Shown here: in pieces, positions 9,105-17,797 of the stretch
How positions within the stretch are numbered: the first letter of the stretch is position 1
Layout of the letters: every line of letters starts with the position of its first letter
Origin: Sphingopyxis sp. OAS728
GTDB lineage: Bacteria; Pseudomonadota; Alphaproteobacteria; Sphingomonadales; Sphingomonadaceae
Assembly: GCF_014873485.1 (NCBI RefSeq)
Contig: NZ_JADBDT010000001.1
Location: forward strand, 744,001-808,000
Reading direction: 5' to 3'
Length of the DNA stretch: 64,000 bases
Notes under the pieces: generated by a model
What the model was told of the DNA's origin: nothing
Databases searched by the model: none
What the model saw: the letters and a program-made list of their open reading frames with translations, nothing else
Translations under genes and position numbers: made by a program

Positions 9105-10366
9105 GATGCAGGCCTCGCTTCCGCGCCTTCGACATGCGGTCTCGGCAACGCATGATAACATAGGAAAAGCTGCACGAGCGAAAACAGGCACAGCAATATG
9201 CTGTGGACCACGACAATCTTCTCGACCGCCCAGTCGGCGCCCGGCGCGTAGAGCCAGAGCAGCGCCATCGCTGCAAACCGGCTGATGTCCCAGCCAAGCT
9301 GGGTAATTTGCCGCCCCATGATCGTAAGGGTCATGTTAATGCCCCCCGACACCAGCCCGAGGAAATAGGCAGGCGCCAAAATCTGGGCGAATTTGGCCGC
9401 CTCGTTCCACCCCGGCCCGAATACCAACTGGAAAAGCATCGGGGCAAAAATCACACAGGCGATTGTCGGAAACAATGCCGCGCCGGCAAGGAGCAAGGAC
9501 AGGCGCCGAAAACTGCGACGTGCGGTGCCGGTTCCCAGTCGCAGATCCTCCGCCAGATTTCCCATATGAACCTGCGACACCGCGCCGACTATCAGCGCGA
9601 CCGGCAGACCCACGGCCCGATCGACCAGCCCGAACTGTCCTGCGGTCGACGCATCGAAGCTGGCGTATATGAACAGCGGCGTCATGATGCTGCCCGCCGT
9701 ACTTAACACCGCCCCTGGCAGCGAAATCAGCGACAGGTCACTGAACTGCCGCGCAACCGTGCGAAGATCCGACCAGCTCGTTCCGAAAATACCGCGGAGG
9801 GCATGAAGTCGGCCCCGCGCGAGCCAATATCCATTGAGCAGACGACCGGCGAGGTCGGCCAGGATCAGGCTGCTGCCGATCGGTGCGACAATCGCGAGAC
9901 CCGCGCTGGTTCCCGCGTTGGTCAGCCCCTGCGCGATCTTGGCGCTGGCGATAGTACCGTACGCCGCGTCGCGGGTCCCGAGATAGGAGAATATCTGCGC
10001 CCACCCGACAGCAAGCGCCGACAGGGAAAGCCACCACCAGCCAAAACCAAGATCGGCGAGAAAACGGGGCCACCCCATCGCTAGCGCGGCAAGCAGGATG
10101 CCGGTGAAGACGACCGTCGTGACCAATATCAGTAATCCGCAAAGTGCGATGACATACGTCAACTCGGGGCCGTCGCTTGCGCGCAGTATCGCGATTTCAT
10201 AGCGCAGCATCACAACGACGATGACCAGCATCATGATCGACTGGAATGCCTGAAAATGCCCGAAAACCTCAGGCCCGAACGAGCGCGACAGGAGCGGTAG
10301 GATCAGAAAGCCGATCAACTGCGCCAGCGCGCTCCCCTTCATTATGGTCAGGACCGAGCGGAGCAT
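9101..10366 (-). CDS. Wzx-type polysaccharide flippase (MOP/PST family)
   Basis: A 421-residue protein with about twelve hydrophobic helices and the typical MOP-family N-terminus (MKGSALAQLIGFLILPLLSR, then FGPEVFGHFQAF). Such proteins move undecaprenyl-linked repeat units across the inner membrane. The ATG at 10366 was chosen. A second Met eight residues later, just before the conserved SALAQ stretch, is also possible. Only 3 bases separate it from the upstream glycosyltransferase, and it overlaps hisH by 4 bases. With the Wzy candidate, Wza and Wzc it completes a Wzx/Wzy-type export route. Confidence 0.88.
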   Translation of the reverse strand: MLRSVLTIMKGSALAQLIGFLILPLLSRSFGPEVFGHFQAFQSIMMLVIVVVMLRYEIAILRASDGPELTYVIALCGLLILVTTVVFTGILLAALAMGWPRFLADLGFGWWWLSLSALAVGWAQIFSYLGTRDAAYGTIASAKIAQGLTNAGTSAGLAIVAPIGSSLILADLAGRLLNGYWLARGRLHALRGIFGTSWSDLRTVARQFSDLSLISLPGAVLSTAGSIMTPLFIYASFDASTAGQFGLVDRAVGLPVALIVGAVSQVHMGNLAEDLRLGTGTARRSFRRLSLLLAGAALFPTIACVIFAPMLFQLVFGPGWNEAAKFAQILAPAYFLGLVSGGINMTLTIMGRQITQLGWDISRFAAMALLWLYAPGADWAVEKIVVVHSILLCLFSLVQLFLCYHALPRPHVEGAEARPAS

Positions 10367-10369
10367 CGA

Positions 10370-11272
10370 TCAGTGGCCTAGTCGCTCTCGCACATGCGCG
10401 ACGAAAGAGGCCGGAATATCGGCACCAAAATCCGATTCGATGTCGCGCGTCGGCTCTGCATCGATCGGGACGATCGACTGCCCGAGGTGCGCGATACGCG
10501 GGACCGAGCCCAAAAAGGCGCCCCACAGGCTGAAGCCCGACCCTGATGCGATCAGCGCCGCGCCCTGGCCCATGTGCAGCAGGTCTGTAACCGATTGTTG
10601 CCTCGGCGCCCGCTCGAGACCTGGCCGCGCCAGCAGCGCGGCGAGTTCTTCATCGGAGCCGTCCGAGAACAGGACCGCCGGCAAATCCTCGCCCAAGGCG
10701 CGGCGAAGCGCATCGAGGCGGTCGCCATACCAGTCGAGTGGAAGGCGGGTGTTGGTGGATTCTTCGGAAACCGCATTCCCCGCCACCGGCTTGGCAAAGT
10801 CGCCCAACCGGACATGGATCGCGACAAAGGGCGTGACCGACGGTGCGGGATGGTAGCGCGGGCGGGTCATTGCCAGCAGCTCACGGCGCAGGAAAGGCCC
10901 ATGACCGACGACCTGCGCGAAGGATTTCTTTTCATTGTCCTTCAGCGCGTTGTGGAAGCGCAGGACCTGTCTTTCCGTGGCGACAGGCTTAGCAGGCCAT
11001 TCGGTACCGACGTCGACCTTTTTCGCGTTTGCCAACGCAAACAGGCGCCGCAGTCCGCCGATCGCCGTGCCGCGATTGAACAACAGAAAGTAATTCCGCT
11101 TGTCGCGCTCGCGGCGAAGATAGGGGCCGACGCGCAGCTTGAGCCAGAAAGGCGCGAGCATCGTGGCGTCATTCTGTTCGCACCACAAGCGGCAACGCGC
11201 CCAGGCCAGCAGCCCGTGCGTCAGACCATATCGCCCGAGGACGGGGATCGCGTGGACACGCCGGTCACTCAT
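10370..11272 (-). CDS. GT11-like glycosyltransferase (alpha-1,2-fucosyltransferase-like)
   Basis: A 300-residue protein with no signal peptide. The central stretch VAIHVRLGDFAKP matches the H-x-R-x-G-D motif that binds the GDP-sugar in GT11 alpha-1,2-fucosyltransferases. A later block (QSVTDLLHMGQGAALIASGSGFSLWGAFLG) resembles the second donor-site region of that family. The ATG at 11272 overlaps the aminotransferase stop as ATGA; the longer frame to 11425 is a shadow. If it uses GDP-fucose, the gmd and fcl genes must lie outside the window, although manA/manC-type genes for GDP-mannose are at 23.7-25.6 kb. Confidence 0.7.
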   Translation of the reverse strand: MSDRRVHAIPVLGRYGLTHGLLAWARCRLWCEQNDATMLAPFWLKLRVGPYLRRERDKRNYFLLFNRGTAIGGLRRLFALANAKKVDVGTEWPAKPVATERQVLRFHNALKDNEKKSFAQVVGHGPFLRRELLAMTRPRYHPAPSVTPFVAIHVRLGDFAKPVAGNAVSEESTNTRLPLDWYGDRLDALRRALGEDLPAVLFSDGSDEELAALLARPGLERAPRQQSVTDLLHMGQGAALIASGSGFSLWGAFLGSVPRIAHLGQSIVPIDAEPTRDIESDFGADIPASFVAHVRERLGH

Positions 11273-12381
11273 GCAACGGCGGCCGCCACCTCGTGCAAAG
11301 CGGCCGCGACCTGATCCTGCTGAGCCACGGTTAGTTCGGCATAGATCGGAAGCGAAAGGATGCGGCCTTGCAGCCGGTGCGCGACGGGGAAGTCCTCCGG
11401 ACGGTGCCCCATATGCGCGTAGCAAGGAAGAAAGGGCAGCGCCCGCTTGTAGTTAACGACGGTGGGAACACCGCGATCCTTCAGCGCAACGGCAAGGCCG
11501 TCGCGGTCGTGGGCCTCGATGACATAGAGGTGATAGACATGTTCGCGCCCGGCGACTTCGGTGGGCCTGACGATGCCCGGAACGTCTGCGAGCAATTTGT
11601 CGTACCGCTTTGCCACTGCACGGCGGCGTTCGGTCCAGCTAGCCAGATGCGGCAACTTGACGTTGAGGATGGCGGCCTGGATTCCGTCGAGCCGCGAGTT
11701 GATGCCCTCCATTTCATGATCGCCCTTCACCAGCCCGCCATGACGCGCAAAGCAGGCCATGTGGCGCGCCAGCGCGGCGTCGTTGGTCGTGATCGCCCCG
11801 GCATCGCCCATCGCGCCGAGATTCTTGCCCGGGTAGAAGGACCAGGTCGCGATCTGGCCGAAGCTGCCGGCCTTGCGGCCGTCGATCGTGGCCAGGTGCG
11901 CCTGCGCGCAATCCTCGATCACCCACAGACCGTGTTTTTCGGCAATTGCCATAATCGCAGGCATGTCGGCCATCTGGCCATAAAGGTGCACCGGAATCAT
12001 GCCGACGGTGCGGCTCGTGATCTTCTCCGCTATTTTCGACACATCGATCGTTGATGTGACCGGATCGATATCGACGAAAATCGGTTTTGCGCCGTGCTGC
12101 CCGATCGTTTCGGACGTCGATATCCATGACTGCGCGGTCGTGATCACCTCATCGCCGGGTTTGATGCCGAGCGCCTTCATCGCGATATAGATCGCGTCGG
12201 TTCCGTTCGCGCACGAAACGGTATGGTTTGCCCCCATCAACGCCGAATATTCGCTTTCGAACAGTTCGACATCGGGACCGCGGACAAAGCTGCTCGCCGC
12301 GATCACCCGCGCGATGGCGCCGTCGATCTCGTCCTTGAGCGACAGATATTGCGCATGGAGGTCAACGAAAGGAATAGACAT
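11269..12381 (-). CDS. wbpE: DegT/DnrJ/EryC1/StrS aminotransferase, WbpE type
   Basis: A 370-residue PLP-dependent sugar aminotransferase. The Schiff-base lysine is K186 in SFYPGKNLGAMGD, D157 in the EDCAQ motif contacts the PLP nitrogen, and the SCANGTDA phosphate loop is near 56-63. Sequence order closely resembles WbpE, which transaminates the 3-keto form of UDP-N-acetylglucosaminuronate using glutamate. It is followed by a 4-base overlap with the GT11-like gene and preceded, 19 bases away, by the wbpD-like acetyltransferase. The wbpB-D-E order is the same as in Pseudomonas. Confidence 0.9.
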   Translation of the reverse strand: MSIPFVDLHAQYLSLKDEIDGAIARVIAASSFVRGPDVELFESEYSALMGANHTVSCANGTDAIYIAMKALGIKPGDEVITTAQSWISTSETIGQHGAKPIFVDIDPVTSTIDVSKIAEKITSRTVGMIPVHLYGQMADMPAIMAIAEKHGLWVIEDCAQAHLATIDGRKAGSFGQIATWSFYPGKNLGAMGDAGAITTNDAALARHMACFARHGGLVKGDHEMEGINSRLDGIQAAILNVKLPHLASWTERRRAVAKRYDKLLADVPGIVRPTEVAGREHVYHLYVIEAHDRDGLAVALKDRGVPTVVNYKRALPFLPCYAHMGHRPEDFPVAHRLQGRILSLPIYAELTVAQQDQVAAALHEVAAAVA

Positions 12382-12400
12382 GTTTTCTCCAGTCGGCACT

Positions 12401-12871
12401 TTAGCTGTGGTGGCGCAGGAGGCGCGCCGGATTGCCCGCGTAGGTACCGGGCTGGACGATAGATTTTGTGACGACCGATCCAGCGCCGATCACGACATCG
12501 TCGCAAATCGTCACAGGCATGATCGTCGCGTTCGAACCGATCGACACGCGATCGCCGATCGAGGTGGTTTCCCATTTGCTCTTGTCGCCCCTCGCGGGGC
12601 CTCCGCTTGCGAAACGGTCGTTTACAAACATCACGCCATGACCGACGAAACAGTCGGCGCCGATCTTGACCAGTTCGCAAATGAAGCTGTGGCTTTGAAC
12701 CCGGGTTCGGGCGCCAATCGTAACACCCTTCTGGATCTCGACAAAGGGACCAATGAAAACATCGTCGCCGACGGTACAGCCATAGACGTTCGACGGCTCG
12801 ACGACCGTGACATTGGCACCGAAGATCACATTGACGATGCCAACGGCCTTCCGATCGACGCTATCGGTCAT
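12401..12871 (-). CDS. wbpD: Left-handed beta-helix N-acetyltransferase, WbpD-like
   Basis: A 156-residue protein made largely of hexapeptide repeats (for example VGDDVFIGPFVEI, VTIGARTRVQ, VVIGAGSVV), ending in the usual PGTYAGNPARLL. This is the acetyl-CoA-dependent hexapeptide transferase fold. Placed between wbpB- and wbpE-like genes, it should N-acetylate the 3-amino group of UDP-2-acetamido-3-amino-2,3-dideoxyglucuronate. The ATG at 12871 is preferred over a TTG two codons earlier. It is shorter than P. aeruginosa WbpD because it lacks that protein's C-terminal extension. Confidence 0.87.
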   Translation of the reverse strand: MTDSVDRKAVGIVNVIFGANVTVVEPSNVYGCTVGDDVFIGPFVEIQKGVTIGARTRVQSHSFICELVKIGADCFVGHGVMFVNDRFASGGPARGDKSKWETTSIGDRVSIGSNATIMPVTICDDVVIGAGSVVTKSIVQPGTYAGNPARLLRHHS

Positions 12872-12889
12872 TCTCAAACTCCACCCGTC

Positions 12890-13948
12890 TCAGCCGCGGC
12901 CGAGCTTGGCCACCTTGGGATTGAACCGAAGATCGACGCGCCGTCCGGTTTCGATCGATTCATAGATGGCGGAGATCAGTTCGAGGCTTCGGCGTCCCTG
13001 GATCCCGTCGACCAGTTGGGGGCCGCCATTGCGGATAACATCGACGATATGTTCGTAATAGGCCTGATGCCCAAACCCGTACACACTGGGGGGATTGACC
13101 GAATATTTCTCGATCACGTCGCCGTCTTCAGGGCCGGCGTCGAGGAAATTCCAGGTCTCGAGCTTGTTCACCGCGAAGCCCCCGATCACGACCGTACCGC
13201 CCTCGCCAAGGATAGAAATCGACCCCTCGAGATCCTTGGGACGCGTCCCGCCGGTCGCCTCTATGATGCCGAGCGCGCCGTTGGCGAAGGTCAGGATCAC
13301 CGCAGCCGTGTCTTCGGCCTCGATGTCGACAAGGCGCGTCGCGCTCATAGCCGACACCGACACAACATCGCCCATCATCCATTCGAGCAGATCGACATGG
13401 TGACTGGCCTGATTGGTCAGGACGCCGCCATCGAGCGCCCAGGTGCCGCGCCAGGCATCCTGATCATAATAGGCCTGCGGACGGCACCAGCGCACGCGCA
13501 CCGTTCCCATGACAAGCTTGCCGAACCTGCCAGCTTTCAGCGCTTCACGTAGCTTGACCACGGGAACGTTGAAACGGTTCTGCTTGACCACAAACAACTT
13601 CACCCCGGCTTCATCGCAAGCCGCGATCATATGATCGGCGTCCGTCAGGGTCAGCGCCATCGGCTTTTCGACGATGATATGTTTACCATAGGGCGCCAAT
13701 TCGATGACATTCGACGCATGATTGCCGCTCTCGGTCAGCACCACGAACGCATCGATGTCCGCTTCACGCGCCATTTTGTGCATGTCCGTGAACCAAGGCA
13801 CGCCGAATTGCTCGCCGATCGCCCGCGCCTTTGCCTCGACAATGTCGCAGACCGCCGCGAGCTCGGCATTCTCGATCTGCTGATTGCCGAGCAATTCCGA
13901 ATGCCGCTTTGCGATCCGACCGCAACCAACCAACGCAAATTTAATCAT
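12890..13948 (-). CDS. wbpB: Gfo/Idh/MocA oxidoreductase, WbpB-like UDP-N-acetylglucosaminuronate 3-dehydrogenase
   Basis: A 352-residue NAD-dependent oxidoreductase. The N-terminal Rossmann motif is GCGRIAKRH at residues 8-16, and the family hallmark EKP is at 94-96 (HIIVEKPMALT). A conserved H-x3-L motif follows in the C-terminal domain (SHHVDLLEW). In the WbpB/WlbA pathway this enzyme oxidises C3 of the UDP-linked N-acetylglucosaminuronate before transamination by WbpE. The ATG at 13948 gives MIKFALVGCG. It heads the sugar-nucleotide block and is separated from the tyrosine autokinase by 129 bases. Confidence 0.86.
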   Translation of the reverse strand: MIKFALVGCGRIAKRHSELLGNQQIENAELAAVCDIVEAKARAIGEQFGVPWFTDMHKMAREADIDAFVVLTESGNHASNVIELAPYGKHIIVEKPMALTLTDADHMIAACDEAGVKLFVVKQNRFNVPVVKLREALKAGRFGKLVMGTVRVRWCRPQAYYDQDAWRGTWALDGGVLTNQASHHVDLLEWMMGDVVSVSAMSATRLVDIEAEDTAAVILTFANGALGIIEATGGTRPKDLEGSISILGEGGTVVIGGFAVNKLETWNFLDAGPEDGDVIEKYSVNPPSVYGFGHQAYYEHIVDVIRNGGPQLVDGIQGRRSLELISAIYESIETGRRVDLRFNPKVAKLGRG

Positions 13949-14077
13949 CGTCAACCTTTAGTGATTTCAATGGGATATGCCAAAAAGGCGAAATCGCCAT
14001 CTTGTGTCGAAGACTCACCGCTGACTTCGCGATCTGATAGATGAGTGCGCCCGCGATTGATCGCCGGTCGCCCTCTC

Positions 14078-16276
14078 TCAGCTCTCTGCCGCATCCGCAC
14101 CATAGCCATAGCCATAGCCATAGCCGTAGCCGTAGCCCGCCTGACGATGCCTCAGCTTGGTCAGGATAAGACCAAAGACATGGGCGTGCACTGCCTGCAG
14201 CCTTCCCAGCGACGCCTTGATCCCCCGAACCGCAACGCCTTCGGCTTCGGCCACGAAAATGCAGCCTTCGACGGCGCGCGCCAGCAGCGGCGCGTCAGCC
14301 AGACCGAGGATCGGCGGAGAATCGATCACGACATGGTCGTAATGCTTGAGCGCGTGATCGACGAGGAGGAGCATGCGGTCGCTGCTCAACAGTTCGGCGG
14401 CGCTAGGCGGCATCGGTCCTGCCGGCAGCAGGCTCAGCCCCTTTGCATCGGTGTTGATGATAAGCTGCTGCCAGTCGTTGTCGCCGGCAAGGAAGTTGCT
14501 GAGGCCGGCCTTGTTCGCCTGCCCCGTAAACTGATGCATCGAAGGCGATCGCATATCCGCATCGATCAGCAAGACATTCTTGCCGGTCCGGCCCAGAACG
14601 GTGGCCAACGCGAGGCTGGTCGTGCTCTTGCCTTCGGCAGGCCGGGTACTGGTGACCATGAGCGATTTGGGGACGCCATGATCGGTGGAGAATGCGAGGT
14701 TTGACCGGATACTAAGATAGGATTCGGACAGGGGCGACTTGGCGTCGCGAAGCAGGTCGAGCGCGTCGCCCTCTCCTGCCTCCGGAACACTGCCGAGCAA
14801 GGGAACCTGCAGCAGGCGGTTAACCTGGCTCGGATCGCGGAGCCCTTCGTCGATCTGGTCGAGCGCAATGGTTGCGATCGCAGCGAGGCCGAGACCCGCG
14901 AGGAGCGCCAGCGCAAGATTGAGCAGCAAGTGCGGCGACGAAGGCCGGTCCGGCGTCTTCGCAGCATCAACCACCGAGATATTATTCGCGCCGATACCGG
15001 CGACACCGATTTCCTTGTAACGCTGAAGAAGACCATCATAGAGTTCGCGGTTGGTGTCGACCTCGCGCTGGACGATATTATACTGGATGTTGTCGCGCTG
15101 CTGCTGGCTCATACGCCCTTTCAGCTGCTCCACCCGCGCGCGCAAGTCGTTCTCGCGCGCCGCCGCTTCACGATATTCGCTCGACCGGCTCGAAAAGACA
15201 CGCCCTTCCTCCCGCGCGATACTCGAATCGAGCGCCCGGATCTCTTCTGCAAGCGCCTTCGCCGGCGGATAGTCAGGCTCAAACTGAACTAGCATCTTGG
15301 CATACTCTGCCGCCGCTTCCGCACGCTTCTGGCGAATCTGGTTGATCCCAGTATTCGCCAGCGCCTCAGCCGTCACACCGCCGCCGCTGCGCGCGCGGCT
15401 CTCGGCGGCGATACGATCCGCCGTCGACTTCGCAAGCGCTTCGTTCAGCGCTTCGAGATCGCTCGAAACCAGCGTGCGGTCAACTTCCGTGCGGCCATCG
15501 GCACTCTTACTCTTGCCCAGCGCCACGATGCCCTTTTCGGCAGCATAGTTTACGAGCTGGCGTTCTGAGGTCTCGAGACGGAGGCGAAGATCGGCGAGCC
15601 GTCCCTCGAGAAACTGACGCGCGTCCGCCGTGGAGGCGAAACGACGATCCATGCTTTGAACGATGAATTGTTGTGTCCACATGTTCGCGACCTTCGCCGA
15701 CAGGTCAGGCGATGCGCTGGTATAGCTGATATCAACCAGCGCCGAGCCGCGGATAGGTGCAACGGCAACATGGTCGAGCAGCAGGTCTACGGCGAGCTTT
15801 TCACGCCGTTGCCGTTCGCTGGCACTCAACCCGCGACCGCTGGCGCCAGAAAAAAGTGTGCCTTCGTCCGGGCTGATGTCGTGCGCAGCAAAAAAGGCAT
15901 CGTTCGACGCAAGGCGCAATTGTCGCGCAACACGCTCGGCAAGCGAACGCGCTTTCAGCAGCGAATATTGGGTCTGGTAGAATTCGATGTCGCGCCCAGC
16001 ATCCGCCGATTCCAGACCTTCAACGTTGGTCACCTTCTTCTGGTCGCGACTGATCTCGATTCGCGACATCGCCGTATATTGCGGCGTCGCGAGCAAGGTC
16101 ACAATCAAGCCGGTTGCCAGCGCGGCAAGCACGACACCCGCGATCACCCACTTCCAGCGAAGGACCACCTGCCAGTATTGAAGAAGGATCGGCGGGGCGA
16201 GGCTGACCTGATCCCCGTGATTGTCCGAAATATCGCCGATCGCCCCGGAAGCCATCGGGTTAATTGTTTGCAACAT
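14078..16276 (-). CDS. Wzc-type polysaccharide co-polymerase with bacterial tyrosine kinase domain
   Basis: A 732-residue inner-membrane protein controlling polysaccharide chain length and export. Residues 25-60 contain the first membrane helix, followed by a Wzz domain, a coiled-coil periplasmic region with EEIRALDSSIAREEGRV, and a second helix near 440-460. The cytoplasmic kinase has Walker A in RPAEGKSTTSL near 545, Walker A' in LLIDADMRSP and Walker B in VVIDSPPILG near 650. The C-terminal tail carries six tyrosines alternating with glycine (715-725), the likely autophosphorylation cluster. The ATG at 16276 is used because the frame extension has only a TTG. Confidence 0.93.
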   Translation of the reverse strand: MLQTINPMASGAIGDISDNHGDQVSLAPPILLQYWQVVLRWKWVIAGVVLAALATGLIVTLLATPQYTAMSRIEISRDQKKVTNVEGLESADAGRDIEFYQTQYSLLKARSLAERVARQLRLASNDAFFAAHDISPDEGTLFSGASGRGLSASERQRREKLAVDLLLDHVAVAPIRGSALVDISYTSASPDLSAKVANMWTQQFIVQSMDRRFASTADARQFLEGRLADLRLRLETSERQLVNYAAEKGIVALGKSKSADGRTEVDRTLVSSDLEALNEALAKSTADRIAAESRARSGGGVTAEALANTGINQIRQKRAEAAAEYAKMLVQFEPDYPPAKALAEEIRALDSSIAREEGRVFSSRSSEYREAAARENDLRARVEQLKGRMSQQQRDNIQYNIVQREVDTNRELYDGLLQRYKEIGVAGIGANNISVVDAAKTPDRPSSPHLLLNLALALLAGLGLAAIATIALDQIDEGLRDPSQVNRLLQVPLLGSVPEAGEGDALDLLRDAKSPLSESYLSIRSNLAFSTDHGVPKSLMVTSTRPAEGKSTTSLALATVLGRTGKNVLLIDADMRSPSMHQFTGQANKAGLSNFLAGDNDWQQLIINTDAKGLSLLPAGPMPPSAAELLSSDRMLLLVDHALKHYDHVVIDSPPILGLADAPLLARAVEGCIFVAEAEGVAVRGIKASLGRLQAVHAHVFGLILTKLRHRQAGYGYGYGYGYGYGADAAES
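14101..14136. repeat. Tandem hexanucleotide repeat encoding the (YG)6 kinase tail
   Basis: Six consecutive 6-base units, four catagc then two cgtagc on the plus strand. On the coding strand they read alternating Gly and Tyr codons near the 3' end of the tyrosine autokinase gene. Each unit is exactly two codons, so gain or loss of a unit by slippage would add or remove one Tyr-Gly pair without shifting the frame. Confidence 0.9.
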
Positions 16277-16465
16277 GCTATTCCCTGCCTCGAAGGCCAA
16301 AACTAATATATTGGTCGAAATAGACCGATCGGGAGGCGACTAACGACACAGGTCCGCCACCCGCATATCGGCGCTTCCGCTAGCTGATAACCAACATCAT
16401 TGCTACCATTTTCCTGATTCTTCTTCGCACTTGCGGTATCCCGACCTCATCGCATTTCCGACGCT

Positions 16466-17797
16466 CTATTCGCCGGAATCCAACGCATTGGGACGCCTTT
16501 CGGGCTTGCTTGAGGTCAATGTCTTTCCTCCGCCTGCCGAGGTCAGCGCAACGCCCGAAATCTCTGCCTCAAGACCAGTCTGGCCGCCACCACCCGATGC
16601 CAGAAGCTGGAGAAGCTGCACGCGGCATCCCGCACCTATCACGATATCCGAGCCCTTACCGCCGCGTGCCGCGTCCAGACGCCACAGCGGCTGTGCAACC
16701 ACGGGTTCCATGCACCGAAGCCACCAGCCAACCGACCGCCCCTCACCTGGCGTCGTCGAAGCGACCTTGAACGACAGGCGATATCGCCCCGGCGCAAGAA
16801 ACAGGAGCTTTTGCGCGACCGGGCGGGTCGTACCTGCATTCGCGTAGATAGCGAGCGATGCGTGCTTCGTGTTATCATCACGAACGACATTCGCCCCTGC
16901 TTCCGCGTCGTCCAATAATTGCCACGCCGCCGGGCCGAAACTGTCGCGCTGTTCCAGCGACGCCAGGTTAACCTGGGTCAAGAGATTGGCCGACACCCCT
17001 GGAACACTGCGCAAGAGGCGATCGAGATCAGCATATTTACGCTGGTGAAACAACACCCAGAGCAGCGCCTCGGTCTGCTCCCGGTGCATTCGGGGATCGG
17101 GTGAACCGCCGCTTTCCAAAACCAGATCAACGAGCGACCCCATATCCGCTTCGGCGCTGTCCTTGGCGAAATTCACGAAGCTCACCGGCCACGCAGCGCC
17201 GCTCTTGAAGTAGGGCTTCAGTGCGTCCCGAATTCGCGGATCCTTGATCGCCTTCACTAAGCGCGGGTAAAGGATCTGCGGCGCAGAGGAACTCGTGCGT
17301 AGCGCCGTGTCATAATGGGCGAGCGCGCCTCCCAGATCGTCATTTTTAGCGGCAATTTCGACCAGGAATACCTGCGTGATTACATCGCGCCGAGACAAGC
17401 TGGCGGCTTTGGCCATCAACGCCTCTGCCCTCGCCTCTTTGTTCTGAAGCCCGGCCGCCATTGCCAACAGCCGGACCGCTTTGGCGTTGAGGGGAGCGTT
17501 GCGCCTCGCCGCGAGGCTCCATGCGGTGATCGTCTCGGGCGGCAGCTTCTTGCCAGACATTACAAGCGCATCGGTTTTTGCGGTGAGCGCGTCGCCTTCC
17601 CAAGGAATGAACGCAAGTGCCCGGTCCGGGCCTTTCAGACGCGCGGCGCCCGACACGGCGAGCGCGAAAGCCCCGGCTGCACCAGCGAGCCCTACCCCGG
17701 CCAAGACAACGAATTTGGCAACACCACGACGATCGGGAAGCCGCTGCGCAATATTGGCGACCAGTTTTTGGCGGCGTTTTCTTTGAAATTGGATCAT
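16466..17797 (-). CDS. Membrane-anchored protein of unknown function in the export cluster
   Basis: A 443-residue protein I cannot assign to a known enzyme. A basic N-terminus (MIQFQRKRRQK) is followed by one hydrophobic helix at about residues 29-50 (VVLAGVGLAGAAGAFALAV), so it is probably a type II membrane protein with a periplasmic body. The middle is alanine-rich and helical and reads like degenerate tetratricopeptide repeats. The C-terminus looks beta-rich (FLAPGRYRLSFKV). The ATG at 17797 overlaps the O-antigen ligase-like stop as ATGA. Coupling to that gene and to wzc suggests a role in polysaccharide assembly. Confidence 0.7.
   Translation of the reverse strand: MIQFQRKRRQKLVANIAQRLPDRRGVAKFVVLAGVGLAGAAGAFALAVSGAARLKGPDRALAFIPWEGDALTAKTDALVMSGKKLPPETITAWSLAARRNAPLNAKAVRLLAMAAGLQNKEARAEALMAKAASLSRRDVITQVFLVEIAAKNDDLGGALAHYDTALRTSSSAPQILYPRLVKAIKDPRIRDALKPYFKSGAAWPVSFVNFAKDSAEADMGSLVDLVLESGGSPDPRMHREQTEALLWVLFHQRKYADLDRLLRSVPGVSANLLTQVNLASLEQRDSFGPAAWQLLDDAEAGANVVRDDNTKHASLAIYANAGTTRPVAQKLLFLAPGRYRLSFKVASTTPGEGRSVGWWLRCMEPVVAQPLWRLDAARGGKGSDIVIGAGCRVQLLQLLASGGGGQTGLEAEISGVALTSAGGGKTLTSSKPERRPNALDSGE

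Noticed and set aside
14101-14136. Tandem repeat as a CRISPR array
   Set aside because: The units are 6 bases without spacers and lie inside a coding frame.
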